A stretch of DNA of 64,000 nt from DATJKD01 sp963728295 (GCA_963728295.1 CAVSKB010000012.1:62001-126000); one strand, 5' to 3'; counted from the stretch's first letter, positions 9,491-19,318 are shown. A program made the numbers and translations. The notes: generated by a model not told the origin, from the sequence alone.

Positions 9491-10687
9491 TCAATGGCTC
9501 TGCGAAGCGGCTGCATGGATGCGAACGGGGAGTCCTGCTGGACCATGACCGATGGTTGTCATCCAGGGCTCGGGCTCGCCGGCAGGCTCGAAACGCTCGA
9601 TGTGCCTGATCAACGCCTTGAGCAGCGCTTCGGCCTCGAGGAGCGCAAGCGACCGACCCACACAGGCGTGAACGCCGTAGCCCCAACCCAGGTGGCCGCG
9701 CAGGTCGCGCCGGATGTCGAACCGGTCCGGCGCCGGCCATTTGCGTGGATCACGGTTGGCTGCGGCGAACATGAGGCCGCAGCGCTCTCCTTCTGGAACC
9801 ACGTAGCCCTCGATCTCGACGTCTCGCGTGGCGATGCGTCCCGCCATGCGTGACGGTGAGTCCCAGCGCAGACTCTCCTCGAAGGCACTGCGCACGAGCG
9901 ATGGCTCACGCCGCAACAGCTGGTACTGTTCGGGGAACAGGCTGAAGGCGCGCATGGCGGTCGATACGGTCATGACAGTCGTATCCGCGGCCGCTGACAG
10001 GAGAATTCCAACGAGCAGCTTGGCCTCGGCCTGGGTGATCTGACCCCGGTCAGCCGCCAGGAACATCTGCATGCCGAGGCCATCGGGGTCCAGGTTTTCG
10101 CGGTTGCAGCATTGCTCCACCCAGTCGATCACGGGTCCGACATTTTCCATCGCTTCCCGAAACAACTCGTTCTGCGGCCCGAGTGTTGCCCACACCATGT
10201 GGCCGAATGCCGTCATGTTCTCGCGACCCTGCTGTGGCAGGCCGAGCAGGTCGGGCAGCACCTTGTAGACAAACGGTCGCGAGATCGCCGCGACGGCATC
10301 GATCACCGTGCCGCTGTGCTCCTTCACGTCGCGCACGAGTGCCTCGGCATCCGCGCTGAACGCTGTTGCCATGTCGGCAAGGGCCTTGGGCGAGAGGGCG
10401 CTCGCGATGACAGGGCGCACGGCAGTGTGGCGTGGCGGATCGTCGGTCAGCAGGATCTCGGGCCGCACCGAGGCGGCGTCGTGCCAGGGGCGGGACTTCG
10501 ACGAGAACGCCTGCCAGTCCTTGAGCCCTTCGGACACCGGCGCGTAGCGCGTGATCATGGTGATGTCCTCGCGCGCGAGCTTCACCACCGGACCCAGCTC
10601 ACGCAACGCATCATCGATCGCCCGGGCGTTACGCACGGCCTCGGTGCCGAAGATGTCGTCGTGAGTGACGGGCGCTGCGAGGGCCAT
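9491..10687 (-). CDS. Cytochrome P450
   Basis: This 398-residue soluble bacterial P450 has the I-helix oxygen-binding motif (SAAADTT), the K-helix ExxR (EESLRW) and the heme loop GWGYGVHACVGRSLA with the cysteine ligand near residue 342. The length is typical of class I bacterial P450s needing separate ferredoxin partners; none is encoded nearby. ATG 10687 is chosen because homologues start shortly before the first conserved helix and it lies four bases after the SDR stop. It is the last gene of a nine-gene operon and probably hydroxylates the pathway substrate; that substrate is not known. Confidence 0.93.
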   Translation of the reverse strand: MALAAPVTHDDIFGTEAVRNARAIDDALRELGPVVKLAREDITMITRYAPVSEGLKDWQAFSSKSRPWHDAASVRPEILLTDDPPRHTAVRPVIASALSPKALADMATAFSADAEALVRDVKEHSGTVIDAVAAISRPFVYKVLPDLLGLPQQGRENMTAFGHMVWATLGPQNELFREAMENVGPVIDWVEQCCNRENLDPDGLGMQMFLAADRGQITQAEAKLLVGILLSAAADTTVMTVSTAMRAFSLFPEQYQLLRREPSLVRSAFEESLRWDSPSRMAGRIATRDVEIEGYVVPEGERCGLMFAAANRDPRKWPAPDRFDIRRDLRGHLGWGYGVHACVGRSLALLEAEALLKALIRHIERFEPAGEPEPWMTTIGHGPAGLPVRIHAAASQSH

Positions 10688-10691
10688 GGGT

Positions 10692-11453
10692 TCAACCGGC
10701 AGCGGCAATGCCGCCGTCCACGTGCAGGATCTCGCCATTGACGAAGGCGGCCTCGGGGCTCAGAAGCCAGGCGACGGCTTCCGCGTTGTCCTCTTCGCGG
10801 CCGAGCCGGCGCAAGGGGATGGTCCGCGCGCGTCGCGCGTATTCCGCCTCGTCGTTCAGGCCCATCGCGCCGGGCGTCGGTACCGATCCGGGGGCGACGG
10901 CGTTGACACGCACGCGGCGCGGGCCCAGTTCCGCGGCCAGCGTCTTGGTGAGCGTGACGACGGCGCCCTTCACGAGGCTGTAGATCGCGGTATTCGGATA
11001 GCCGCGTTCGGCAACCGGTGAGGCCATGTTGACGATTGCGCCACCGCGGTCTGCACCCATGTGCGCGAGCAGCATCTGCGCGCCCCATACTGAGCCCTTG
11101 ATGCCGATGCCGAGCATCCGGTCGAGCACTTCGTCGGATACGTTCTCGATCGGCTCGTAGCGGAGCAGCATTGCGTTGTTGACCACGGCGTCGATGCGGC
11201 CGCGCTCCGCGGCAAACCGGCCTGCAGCCGCCGCGAACGCACTGCGATCGGCCACGTCCGTCGCGTAGGCAAACGCGTGGCCCCCGGCGTCTCTTATGAG
11301 CGCTGCCGCGGCCTCGCAGGTCGCCGCGTCGATGTCGAGGAGGCCGACGGTGGCGCCACAGCTCGCCAGCTTCTCCGCGACCGAGCGACCGAGCCCACGC
11401 CCGGCACCGGTGACGAGCACCGCGAGATCCTGGAAATCATGCTTGATTGCCAT
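10692..11453 (-). CDS. SDR-family NAD(P)-dependent oxidoreductase
   Basis: This is a classical 253-residue short-chain dehydrogenase. It has the Rossmann motif TGAGRGLG, a VVNNAM segment standing for the usual NNAG, a catalytic tyrosine/lysine pair in YSLVKGA and the C-terminal VNGEILHVDGG. The Asp at the end of beta-2 (LLDIDA) favours NAD over NADP. It starts five bases after the upstream metallo-hydrolase stop and ends four bases before the P450. It likely oxidises an alcohol or reduces a ketone in the same pathway. Confidence 0.92.
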   Translation of the reverse strand: MAIKHDFQDLAVLVTGAGRGLGRSVAEKLASCGATVGLLDIDAATCEAAAALIRDAGGHAFAYATDVADRSAFAAAAGRFAAERGRIDAVVNNAMLLRYEPIENVSDEVLDRMLGIGIKGSVWGAQMLLAHMGADRGGAIVNMASPVAERGYPNTAIYSLVKGAVVTLTKTLAAELGPRRVRVNAVAPGSVPTPGAMGLNDEAEYARRARTIPLRRLGREEDNAEAVAWLLSPEAAFVNGEILHVDGGIAAAG

Positions 11454-11458
11454 GGGTT

Positions 11459-12337
11459 CTACTCGAGTGCGAGCTTCCACGCGTCGCCGTCGCGCACGAT
11501 CATGCCTGCGGTCGGGTCGCAGAAATGCGTGCCGATGATCAGCACTTTCCTGTTGGCGTAGCGCTCGATGAAGGCGCGCCGCGTCCTGGCGCCTTGCTCC
11601 TTGTCCATGTCGAAGTTGCCATGGATCTCCGGGGCGGCGAGCTGGATCGGATGATGCATCATGTCGCCGGTGATGATTGCTTCCTCGCCCCGCGAACGAA
11701 TGTGCACGCTGACGTGGCCGGGCGTATGGCCCGGCGTGGGCTCCAGCCACACTTCGTCGGTGATGGCGTGGTCGGTCTCGACCAACTCATGCAGATTCGC
11801 CTCGACGATGGGGTCGACCGAATCGACCAGGTGATCGAAGCTGTGGTAACCGCCCGTTTCGCGCAGGTGCTGCCAGTGTTCGTATTCGTTCCTGCCGAAG
11901 AGATAGCGCGCCTGCGGGAAGGTGGGTACCCACTTGCCGTCGACCTTGCGAGTGTTCCACCCCACGTGGTCGAAGTGCAGGTGCGAACACATCACGGTGT
12001 CGATGCTCCCGGGCGGGAAGCCGGCGGTCGCGAGATCCTCGAGGAACGTCGTCTGCATGTTGCAGAACACCGGGAATTCGCGCTGCCGGTCGTTGCCTAT
12101 GCAGGTGTCGATCATGACGGATCTGTCGCGCGATCTGAGCACGAAGCATTGAAAGGAGATCAGCATCCTGCCCGCGGGAGTTGCGAAGTGCGGCAAGAGC
12201 CAGGGGAACTTCTGCACGTATTCGGCCTTGCCGTCCGGCAGCAGCATCGCGATGTCGTCCTCCCAGTTGTTGACCTCGACGATGCGTGCGACTTCGACGT
12301 CGCCGATCTTCCAGTGCCTGATGGTCTCCGATGACAT
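11459..12337 (-). CDS. Metallo-beta-lactamase-fold hydrolase
   Basis: The 292-residue protein shows the di-zinc motif HLHFDH (near residue 120), a distal His in TPGHTPGHVS, an Asp in ITGDMMHH and a C-terminal His in IIGTHFCDP. It is the AHL-lactonase/alkyl-sulfatase-like branch of the superfamily. No signal peptide is seen, so it is cytoplasmic. A second, divergent member is encoded at the operon start. Two such hydrolases plus a serine esterase suggest lactone or ester opening. The 18-base gap from the GMC gene and 5-base gap to the SDR place it inside the operon. Confidence 0.88.
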   Translation of the reverse strand: MSSETIRHWKIGDVEVARIVEVNNWEDDIAMLLPDGKAEYVQKFPWLLPHFATPAGRMLISFQCFVLRSRDRSVMIDTCIGNDRQREFPVFCNMQTTFLEDLATAGFPPGSIDTVMCSHLHFDHVGWNTRKVDGKWVPTFPQARYLFGRNEYEHWQHLRETGGYHSFDHLVDSVDPIVEANLHELVETDHAITDEVWLEPTPGHTPGHVSVHIRSRGEEAIITGDMMHHPIQLAAPEIHGNFDMDKEQGARTRRAFIERYANRKVLIIGTHFCDPTAGMIVRDGDAWKLALE

Positions 12338-12355
12338 CGCGCTCTCCTTACCCGC

Positions 12356-13985
12356 CTAGTGTGTCAGCTCGAGCGGCCGCAGAGCAGGTACGCCGAGGAT
12401 CATGTCCGCGGCCTTCTCCGCCACCATCACGACGGCCGCGTTGGTGTTGCCACCGAGGATGCGCGGAAACACCGATGCGTCGACGACGCGCAATCCCGCC
12501 ACACCGTGCACGCGAAGCTCCGCATCGACAACGGCGTTCGCGTCCGTCCCCATGCGGCAACTCCCGACCGGGTGATGAACGGTGTACGCGGCGCGGCGCA
12601 CGTACGCGGCAAGCGCCGCCTCGTCCTGCGCAGCCGGTCCAGGCTGAACCTCGATCGCGCGGTAGCGCGCGAAGGCCGGTGCCGCGATGATCCGCCGCGA
12701 CAACTCGAGCCCGCGGAGCGTCGGCGTCAGATCGTCGGGGTCGCCGAGCAGGTTCGGGTCGACCGCCGGCGGGACACGCGGATCCGGACTCGCAAGCGAG
12801 ACACGGCCGCGGCTCCTCGGGTACAGGTGCACCACGCTCAGGGCGAAACCATGCCCGAGCGGAAATGGAAACGTGCCCGGGTTGCGCCGCGCCGGCTGGA
12901 AGACGATCTGCAGGTCCGGACGGTCGCGGTCCGGCGCCGAGCGCACGAACGCGTTGGCCTCGAACACGTTGCTCGCGAACGGTCCGCGACGAAAGAGCGC
13001 GTATTCGAGCAGGTTCCAGGCGCCGCGCGGTGCGGCGCGAAGCGAGATGCCGTACGACTCGCTGTTGCTCATCTCCATGAGAATGCCCGCAGCCAGGTGG
13101 TCATGATAGTTCCCGCCAACCCCGGGCAGGTGGTGCCGGGCCTCGATGCCGAGCGCGCGCAGCGCTTCTCCGTCGCCGATGCCCGAGAGCATCAGGATCT
13201 GCGGTGATTGCACGGAGCCCGCGCAGACGATGACCTCGCGGCGCGCTTCCAGCCGCTGGCAGCCGCCCGGAGCGCTCGACCTCGACGCCCGCCGCGCGTC
13301 CGCTCTCCACGAGGAGACGCGTCACCAGTGAGTCGGTGCACACTTCGAGATTGCTGCGTGCGCGTGCCGGACGCAGGTAGGCCACGGCGGTTGAATCCCG
13401 TCGCCCGTTGCGGATCGTTCCCTGCCGTGGCCCGTAACCTTCGGGGTCCGGGCCGTTGAAGTCGTCGCAGCGCTTGAAGCTGAGCGAGCGCATCGCTTCC
13501 AGGAACGCAGGGATCATCGGATTGGGCCGCGGGATCTGGCTCACCCTGATCGGTCCGCTGTTCCCGTGATAGGGCGAGTCCGCGAACGAATCGTTGCTCT
13601 CGGAGCGGATGAAGTAGGGCAGCACTTCGCGATAACTCCAGCCCCGGTTGCCCATCGCGGCCCAGTCGTCGAAGTCCCGCGGCTGACCGCGAAAATACAC
13701 CATGCCGTTGATCGAACCAGAGCCGCCGATCACGCGCCCGCGCGGCAGCGGGATGCGCCGGTTGTCCAGTGCGGGTTGCGGCACCGTCATGAAGCGCCAG
13801 TTGAGCGAAGGCCGCGCAATCGCCGCACCAACAGTCGCGGGAACATGGATGAACGGATGACGATCTTCCCCACCCGCCTCGAGGAGGCAGACCGAGTTCC
13901 CGCCATCCTCCGACAACCTGGCCGCGAGCACGCAGCCGGCGGTGCCGGCGCCCACGATCACGAAGTCGAACGCGTCGGTCATCAC
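12356..13985 (-). pseudogene. GMC-family FAD oxidoreductase (choline dehydrogenase-like), one frame break
   Basis: The N-terminal half has the FAD motif IVGAGTAGCVLAARL, the GMC signature GGSGSINGMVYFRG and a following RGQPRDFDDW. The C-terminal half has the active-site His in HPVGSCRMG and Asn in GGNTNAAVV. The frames meet near 13268, where removing one G from a GGG run gives a continuous ERSGGCQRLEARREV. The repaired length (about 542 residues) is normal for the family, so this is probably a sequencing insertion. Members oxidise alcohols to aldehydes. Its ATG overlaps the upstream stop as ATGA. Confidence 0.88.
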
Positions 13986-15149
13986 ACCGCCGCGGAGACC
14001 GCAATGTCGGAGAGTCGCTGCCAGCGCTCGATGTTGACGTCGGAATTCATGACACCCGTGGCGAGACCGACGAAAGTCATGTCGAGCTCGGGATCGACCC
14101 AGAAGATCGTCGTGCCTGCGCCGTGCTGGCCGAACGTCTCGCGCGAGGTCAGCGTGCCGAACAGGGCATGACCCATACGGTCGCCACGCAGCGTGAAGCC
14201 GAGACCGATGTAGGCGGGCAGGACCTCCCAGCCGCGCGCCTCGAAGATCTTGCGATAGAGCTCGTTCGGCTTGTCGCCGGTCCAGCAGTGCCGCGCACGC
14301 GCTACCATGGTCGGCGACAGGATGCGGGCGCCGTCGAGCTCACCACCGCGTCGCAGCATTTCCGCGAAACGATACATGTCCGCCGCAGTCGACACCGCGC
14401 CTACCCAGGGCATTTCCGCAAGCTCCTCCTCGAATGCCCCGTTCGGCCCGAGATTACTGTGGCCGAGGTGCTGGGTCGGCGAGTTGCCCCGAAACTCGGG
14501 AACCAGGTGTCGTTCGCGCAGGTCCTTGCGCACGCCGATCGACGTGTCTTTCATGCCCAGGGGCTCGAGCAGGTCCTCCTTCACGATCTGCCGATACGAG
14601 CGTTTCGCGGAATCGATGCGTCGAAGCGCCTCGCCCATCAGCGCATGATGCACGAGCGGTGCGTACTTGACGCTCAGGCCCGGGGGCTCGTCCGGATAGA
14701 TGTTCTTGCAGATCTCGGCGACGACTTCGTCGAGCCGGTCGATGTACATCCCCTCGCGGGCCGACCACACGCTCGGCAGGCCGGAGGAATGCGTAAGCAG
14801 GTGAAAGATCGTGATCGCTTCGCGACCGCGGCCGGAGAACTCCGGAACGACCTCCGAGATCGGCGTGGTGAGCGCGAGCTCGCCGCGCTCGATCGCACGG
14901 AGCACCAGGACCACCGTGATCGCCTTGGTCGTCGAGAAAAGGCTGAAGACGGAGTCCTTCTTGACGGGCCGCTTGTGTGCCGAATCGGCATGACCGATCG
15001 CCTCATGCAGCACGAGATGGCCATGCCTGACCGATCGCGATGACAGCGCCGAAATAGCGATCGCGGTCGATGTCGTCGCGAATGACTTCCATCAGACGCT
15101 CAAGCCGCGACTCGTCCATTCGCGCTTCGTTACTCGCAGTCCTGTTCAT
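13982..15149 (-). pseudogene. Serine hydrolase, class C beta-lactamase/esterase type, one frame break
   Basis: The conserved elements are SxxK (STTK in SLFSTTKA, about residue 71), a Tyr motif (KYAPLVHH) and HGAG near the C terminus (FGQHGAGTT). This is the penicillin-binding-protein-like esterase family (EstB type), without a signal peptide, so a cytoplasmic esterase or lactonase is more likely than a drug-resistance enzyme. The first 40 residues (MNRTASNEARMDESRLERLM) are in a different frame. Dropping one base near 15031 gives a continuous AIGQHGHLVLHEAIGHAD. The start overlaps the NTF2-like stop as ATGA. Confidence 0.85.
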
Positions 15150-15562
15150 GGCACCAATCCCTGGAGCTTCGCGATGTAGAAGCTGTCCATGTATTCCCGC
15201 AGACGATGCACCTTGCCGTCCTTGAACTCGAGGGCGAAGACATACAGGTTTTCGTACGGACGACCATCGACAAACGTGCCGCGGCTCGTCGATTCGCCGA
15301 TCACGAACGGGCCTCGAGAGGCCATCGAGGTCACGGTCACCTTCGGGTCGCCCGGCTTGAACATGCCGCGGACCGGGCCAAGGAACTCGTCGACGATGGC
15401 CTTCGTGCCGCGATGAGAGCCCTCGCCGTGGATACCCTTCACCTGAACCTGCCATACGGCGTCGTCATGAAAAGTAGCGCGGATCCTCTCCAGATCGCCG
15501 CTGCTCAGGGTTGCGAAGAAGTCGAGATACAGGCGTTCGTATTCGTTGGTGGCTTCGAGCAT
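15146..15562 (-). CDS. NTF2-like (SnoaL/ketosteroid-isomerase-fold) protein
   Basis: The 138-residue protein begins with the helix typical of the SnoaL fold (YERLYLDFFATLSSGDLERI), then TFHDDAVWQV and a curved sheet ending VHRLREYMDSFYIAKLQ. Members are small isomerases, dehydratases or cyclases, or binding proteins. Catalytic residues cannot be assigned by eye. It sits between a carboxymuconolactone decarboxylase-like gene (13-base gap) and the serine esterase (ATGA overlap), so it probably acts on an intermediate of the pathway. Confidence 0.85.
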   Translation of the reverse strand: MLEATNEYERLYLDFFATLSSGDLERIRATFHDDAVWQVQVKGIHGEGSHRGTKAIVDEFLGPVRGMFKPGDPKVTVTSMASRGPFVIGESTSRGTFVDGRPYENLYVFALEFKDGKVHRLREYMDSFYIAKLQGLVP

Positions 15563-15575
15563 GGTGGCTTACCCG

Positions 15576-15962
15576 TCAACTGGACGCGGCATCGACTTCG
15601 GCGAACGCTTCGCGCGCGATGCGGAACGAATCGATGCCGGCCGGCACACCGCAATAGATCGCCACCTGCAGGAACACCTCGCGCATCTCCTCGCGGGTGA
15701 CGCCGTTCGCGAGCGCGCCCTTGACGTGGAGCTTGAGCTCATGCGGACGGTTGAGCGCGCTGATCATCGCGAGATTGATCAGGCTCCGATCCCTCCGCTC
15801 GAGCCCCGGACGGCTCCAGACATGACCCCAGCAGTACTCGGTTGAGAGTTCCTGCATCGGGCGGCTGAAATCGTCGGCCGCGGCGATCGACTTCTCGACG
15901 TAGTCCTTGCCGAGCACGGCCTTGCGAATGGCCAGGCCGCGCTCGAAGAGCTCCTTGTTCAT
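15576..15962 (-). CDS. Carboxymuconolactone decarboxylase family protein
   Basis: The 128-residue product matches the PcaC/CMD fold: YCWGHVWSRPGL, RDRSLINLAMISALNRPHELKLHV and TREEMREVFLQVAIYCGVPAG. The AhpD-type CxxC redox motif is absent, so peroxidase activity is unlikely. The conserved His in ELKLHV fits the decarboxylase branch. ATG 15962 overlaps the upstream dehydrogenase stop as ATGA, indicating coupling. It may decarboxylate or isomerise a lactone intermediate; real gamma-carboxymuconolactone is not implied because no other beta-ketoadipate genes are here. Confidence 0.88.
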   Translation of the reverse strand: MNKELFERGLAIRKAVLGKDYVEKSIAAADDFSRPMQELSTEYCWGHVWSRPGLERRDRSLINLAMISALNRPHELKLHVKGALANGVTREEMREVFLQVAIYCGVPAGIDSFRIAREAFAEVDAASS

Positions 15963-16888
15963 GACTCGTTTCCTCGCTTCGATGAAATTTCGCAACCGGC
16001 GCGCGATTCGACAATCCGCGCGATGCAGGTGCAGTCGGAATCCGGGCCGTAGGCCTCCTGAGTCCTGGACAACAGCTCGCAGACCTCTCGGCCGACGGAC
16101 ATCGGCACCCCGAGCGTCGCCGCCTCGTCGAGGCACATGCGCACGTCCTTGAACGCGAGGCCGGCCGAAAACCCGAAATCGAAGCCGCGCGTCAGCACGT
16201 GTTTCGGGAACTTGTCGGCGGAGGCCGTGTTGCGCCCGCTCGAGACGTTGATGACGTCGAGCATCAGCTGCGGATCGAGGCCGGCCTTGACGCCGAACGC
16301 GAGCGCCTCGGAGGTGATGGCGATGGCCGCCTGCGACATCAGGTTGTTGGCGAGCTTCAGCGTCTGACCGAGCCCGGGTTTCTCACCGACATAGAACACG
16401 CGCCCCAGCCGCTTGAGCAGTGGCTCGACTGTTTCGAACGCTGCACGCGGACCCGATGCCATGAGGGTGAGCGTTCCGGCGCGCGCGCCGGCCATGCCGC
16501 CGCTGACCGGCGCGTCGAGCGGCTGGATGCCGCGCTCGCGCAGGCATTCGTCGATCGCGATCGCGGCGGGCGCCCCGGAGGTCGACAGGTCGACGAAGAT
16601 GCGTACCGCGCTGCCGTGACGCACGCCGTCCGGGCCGCGCACGACGTCGAGCACGACCGCCGGCGTCGGCAGGCTCGCGAACACGATCCGCGCGCCGGAC
16701 GCCACCGCGGCCGGAGAGTCCGCCCGTGTTGCCCCGGCGGAGACGAGCCGACGTACGGCCGCCTCATCGCGGTCGTGAACCGTGACCGGATGCCCGGCGG
16801 CCAGAAGACGCTCGGCCATCGGACCGCCCATACGCCCGACGCCGATGAAACCGAGCGGCTCGCGGCTCCCAGGTTGATGCTCGGTCAT
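15959..16888 (-). CDS. NAD(P)-dependent oxidoreductase, 3-hydroxyisobutyrate dehydrogenase type
   Basis: This 309-residue beta-hydroxyacid dehydrogenase has GFIGVGRMGGPMA at the N terminus, the substrate motif DAPVSGGMAGARAG and the catalytic lysine in GQTLKLANNLM. Residues 240-260 (GFDFGFSAGLAFKDVRM) match the second conserved block. Members oxidise short beta-hydroxyacids. The last 30 residues form a poorly conserved tail. It overlaps genes on both sides by ATGA, so it is translated as part of the nine-gene operon. Confidence 0.93.
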   Translation of the reverse strand: MTEHQPGSREPLGFIGVGRMGGPMAERLLAAGHPVTVHDRDEAAVRRLVSAGATRADSPAAVASGARIVFASLPTPAVVLDVVRGPDGVRHGSAVRIFVDLSTSGAPAAIAIDECLRERGIQPLDAPVSGGMAGARAGTLTLMASGPRAAFETVEPLLKRLGRVFYVGEKPGLGQTLKLANNLMSQAAIAITSEALAFGVKAGLDPQLMLDVINVSSGRNTASADKFPKHVLTRGFDFGFSAGLAFKDVRMCLDEAATLGVPMSVGREVCELLSRTQEAYGPDSDCTCIARIVESRAGCEISSKRGNES

Positions 16889-17691
16889 GTGGGCGTCCCT
16901 CCCGTCTGGGGGGCGAGATCGAGCCGGGCGACGCCTTCGAGTCCCGCTCTCGCACTCGGATAGCGAGCCAGCACCAGCGGATCGTGACCCGGAATGAAAT
17001 GCTGCGGTGAGCTCGCCAGTCGCAGCGCGGTGCGCTGCGCCTCGATGTATGCGGGCAGGTCATCGAGAATCGGAAACGGCCGACCCGGTTCGAGGTTCGC
17101 GTAGAAATGCGCGGTGTCGGAGCCGAGCACGACCCAGCCCCGTGCGGTCGCCACACGCACGATCTGCATGCCGCGCGTGTGACCGCCGACCTTGTGCAGC
17201 GAGATCCCCGGGGCGATTTCGTCGTCCCCGTCATGAAACTGCACGCGCCCGGCGAACACCTTGTCGATCATGGCCGAAACGGCAGCAGCATCGAAAACGC
17301 CCCCGACACCGGGGTCGGTCATGCAGCGGCCGGTGCAATAAGCCATTTCCGCGTCCTGTACGTGGTAGCGCGCTCGTGGAAAGAGCTCATGATTTCCCGC
17401 ATGATCGTAATGCATATGCGAAATCACGATATGCTCGATCCGGTCCGGTGAAATGCCAATGGCGCCGAGACCGTCCGCGACCGGGCGGACGATCGAGCGG
17501 CCGCGGCGCCGTGCCGTGTCCTGGTCGAATCCCGTGTCAACCAGGACCGTGCGCTCGGTGTTGGCGATGGCCCACACGTAATAGTCCAGAGGCATCGGCC
17601 CGTCGTGCTCGTCGCCGCCCAGGAAATTGTCTCGGGCGGTACGCTCGAGGTGGGCGTAGCGGATCGCGAAGACTTCGTAGGTGGCGACCAT
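16885..17691 (-). CDS. Metallo-beta-lactamase-fold hydrolase, N-acyl-homoserine-lactonase-like
   Basis: The 268-residue product carries HMHYDHAGNHELF (di-zinc centre), GGHTRGMQ, SDTAHFY and FIPGHDP, the pattern of AhlD/AttM-type lactonases (QQ_metallo). It opens the nine-gene operon. ATG 17691 shares two bases with the start codon of the divergent oxidoreductase, and no Shine-Dalgarno is visible before it, so it may be leaderless or start further in. Its job could be lactone hydrolysis in the catabolic route rather than quorum quenching; this is inferred from context. Confidence 0.85.
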   Translation of the reverse strand: MVATYEVFAIRYAHLERTARDNFLGGDEHDGPMPLDYYVWAIANTERTVLVDTGFDQDTARRRGRSIVRPVADGLGAIGISPDRIEHIVISHMHYDHAGNHELFPRARYHVQDAEMAYCTGRCMTDPGVGGVFDAAAVSAMIDKVFAGRVQFHDGDDEIAPGISLHKVGGHTRGMQIVRVATARGWVVLGSDTAHFYANLEPGRPFPILDDLPAYIEAQRTALRLASSPQHFIPGHDPLVLARYPSARAGLEGVARLDLAPQTGGTPT

Positions 17692-19318
17692 GCTCAGTAG
17701 CGATGTAGTCGTCGTCGGGTCCGGGCACAACGGTCTGGTGGCCGCCGCCTATCTTGCGGCGTCCGGCAAGCGAGTTCTGGTCCTGGAGAGAAATGGCTGG
17801 TTCGGGGGCGGGGTCGTGACCCGGGAGCTGACCGTTCCCGGCTTCCGGCACGACCAGCACTCGATGGCGCACATCTTCATCCACGCCAATCCGTTGCTGG
17901 CGGCGGACGAGTTGCGGCTGAAATCCAGGTACGGACTGAACTACCTGTTTCCGGACCCGCCCATGATGTCCGTGTTCGAGGACGGCAGCACGCTCGCCAT
18001 GTACCGGGACCGGGAGCGTACCAGCGCAGAGATCGCGAAATTCTCGAAGAAGGACGCCGAGGCGTTTCGCCGGCTCTCGGTCCAGGCCGCGGCCTGGCTG
18101 CCGATGGTGGCGGCCACCCTCTACACGCCTCCCGCGCCGCTCGGCGCGTCGTTCGCGATGCTGGACCAGAGCCGCGAGGGACGGGAGTTCTGGCGTGTCA
18201 TGCAGATGAGCACGCACGAGGTCGTCTGCGAATACTTCGAGCACGACAAGGTTCGCATGCACTTCGCGCGCATCGCCGGCGAGAATCTCGTCTCGCCGGA
18301 CGAGGGTGCGACGGGTCTCGGCGTCTTCGTGTTCGTGGGTTTCCTGGAGGCGTACGGAATCGGCGTGCCGATCGGCGGCAGCGGCCGACTGACCGACGCG
18401 CTCATCGCGTGCATCCGGGAGTCCGGCGGGGAAGTGCTCGCGGACGTCGACGTCGCCCGCGTGATGACCCGCAACGGTCGCGCGACCGGTGTGGTGACCA
18501 GGACCGGCCGGGAGTACGAGGCGCGCGAAGCCGTGATCGGCGCGATTCACCCGCACGACCTGGGACGAATGGTGGAGGGGATCGATGCCGCCGTCGTCCG
18601 CGCTGCCGAGGCGACGCGGATTTCCCCGATTGCATGCATCACCGTGCACGCCGCGCTCCAGGCACCCTTGCGTTTCCGCTCGGCGACGCCGGTCGAGGCC
18701 GTGATGAACGAGCTCCTGCCGACGAACTACGAGCAGCTGCGCCGATCGTTCGATGACCTGCGCTACGGGGGGTTCTCGCAGTATCCGCTGATCGGTTTCG
18801 GTTCTCTTTCGACCTTCGATCCCTCACGCGTTCCAGAGGGTCGAGCGACGCTGCACGCCTGGGATTACGTGCCGTACGAACGCCCCGACGGCCGTTCGTG
18901 GGACGAGACCAAGCGCGACTACGCGGAGCGCATGATCGATCACATGGCCCGCTTCATCGAGAATATCGGTCACGAGAACATCCTGAAGTATCACTGTGAC
19001 AGCCCGGTCGACATGGAGCGCACCTCGCCGAGCTTTCGACGCGGCGACCTGCACGGCGTTGCGACGACGACGTATCAGTCGGGCGCACACAGACCGACAC
19101 CTGAGCTCGGTCAGTACACGGTTCCGGGAGTCGAGCGGCTTTATCTCGTCGGACCGTTCCAGCATCCGGGCGGCGGTGTATTCGGCGCCGGGCGAGCCAC
19201 GGCGATCAAGCTGGCTGCAGACCTGAAGATGGATCTGGCCAGGGTCCCCCGTCGCGCCCTGCGACGCGTAGTCGACTTCGCGATGAGCCGCGCGTTCCGC
19301 CTGGCCTCGCGGCTTTGA
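17690..19318 (+). CDS. Phytoene-desaturase-type FAD oxidoreductase
   Basis: The protein (542 residues from ATG 17690; a GTG at 17681 would add three) has an N-terminal FAD motif VVVVGSGHNGLVAAAYLAASG and the C-terminal flavin signature LYLVGPFQHPGGGVFGAGRA. It is a CrtI/carotenoid-cleavage-like (NAD(P)/FAD-dependent) oxidoreductase, a family that desaturates or isomerises hydrophobic substrates. GTAGGTGG at 17677-17684 could be its ribosome binding site but lies inside the opposing gene. It is divergent from the nine-gene operon and is probably part of the same pathway. A second member of the family is at 56788-58426. Confidence 0.88.
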   Translation: MLSSDVVVVGSGHNGLVAAAYLAASGKRVLVLERNGWFGGGVVTRELTVPGFRHDQHSMAHIFIHANPLLAADELRLKSRYGLNYLFPDPPMMSVFEDGSTLAMYRDRERTSAEIAKFSKKDAEAFRRLSVQAAAWLPMVAATLYTPPAPLGASFAMLDQSREGREFWRVMQMSTHEVVCEYFEHDKVRMHFARIAGENLVSPDEGATGLGVFVFVGFLEAYGIGVPIGGSGRLTDALIACIRESGGEVLADVDVARVMTRNGRATGVVTRTGREYEAREAVIGAIHPHDLGRMVEGIDAAVVRAAEATRISPIACITVHAALQAPLRFRSATPVEAVMNELLPTNYEQLRRSFDDLRYGGFSQYPLIGFGSLSTFDPSRVPEGRATLHAWDYVPYERPDGRSWDETKRDYAERMIDHMARFIENIGHENILKYHCDSPVDMERTSPSFRRGDLHGVATTTYQSGAHRPTPELGQYTVPGVERLYLVGPFQHPGGGVFGAGRATAIKLAADLKMDLARVPRRALRRVVDFAMSRAFRLASRL

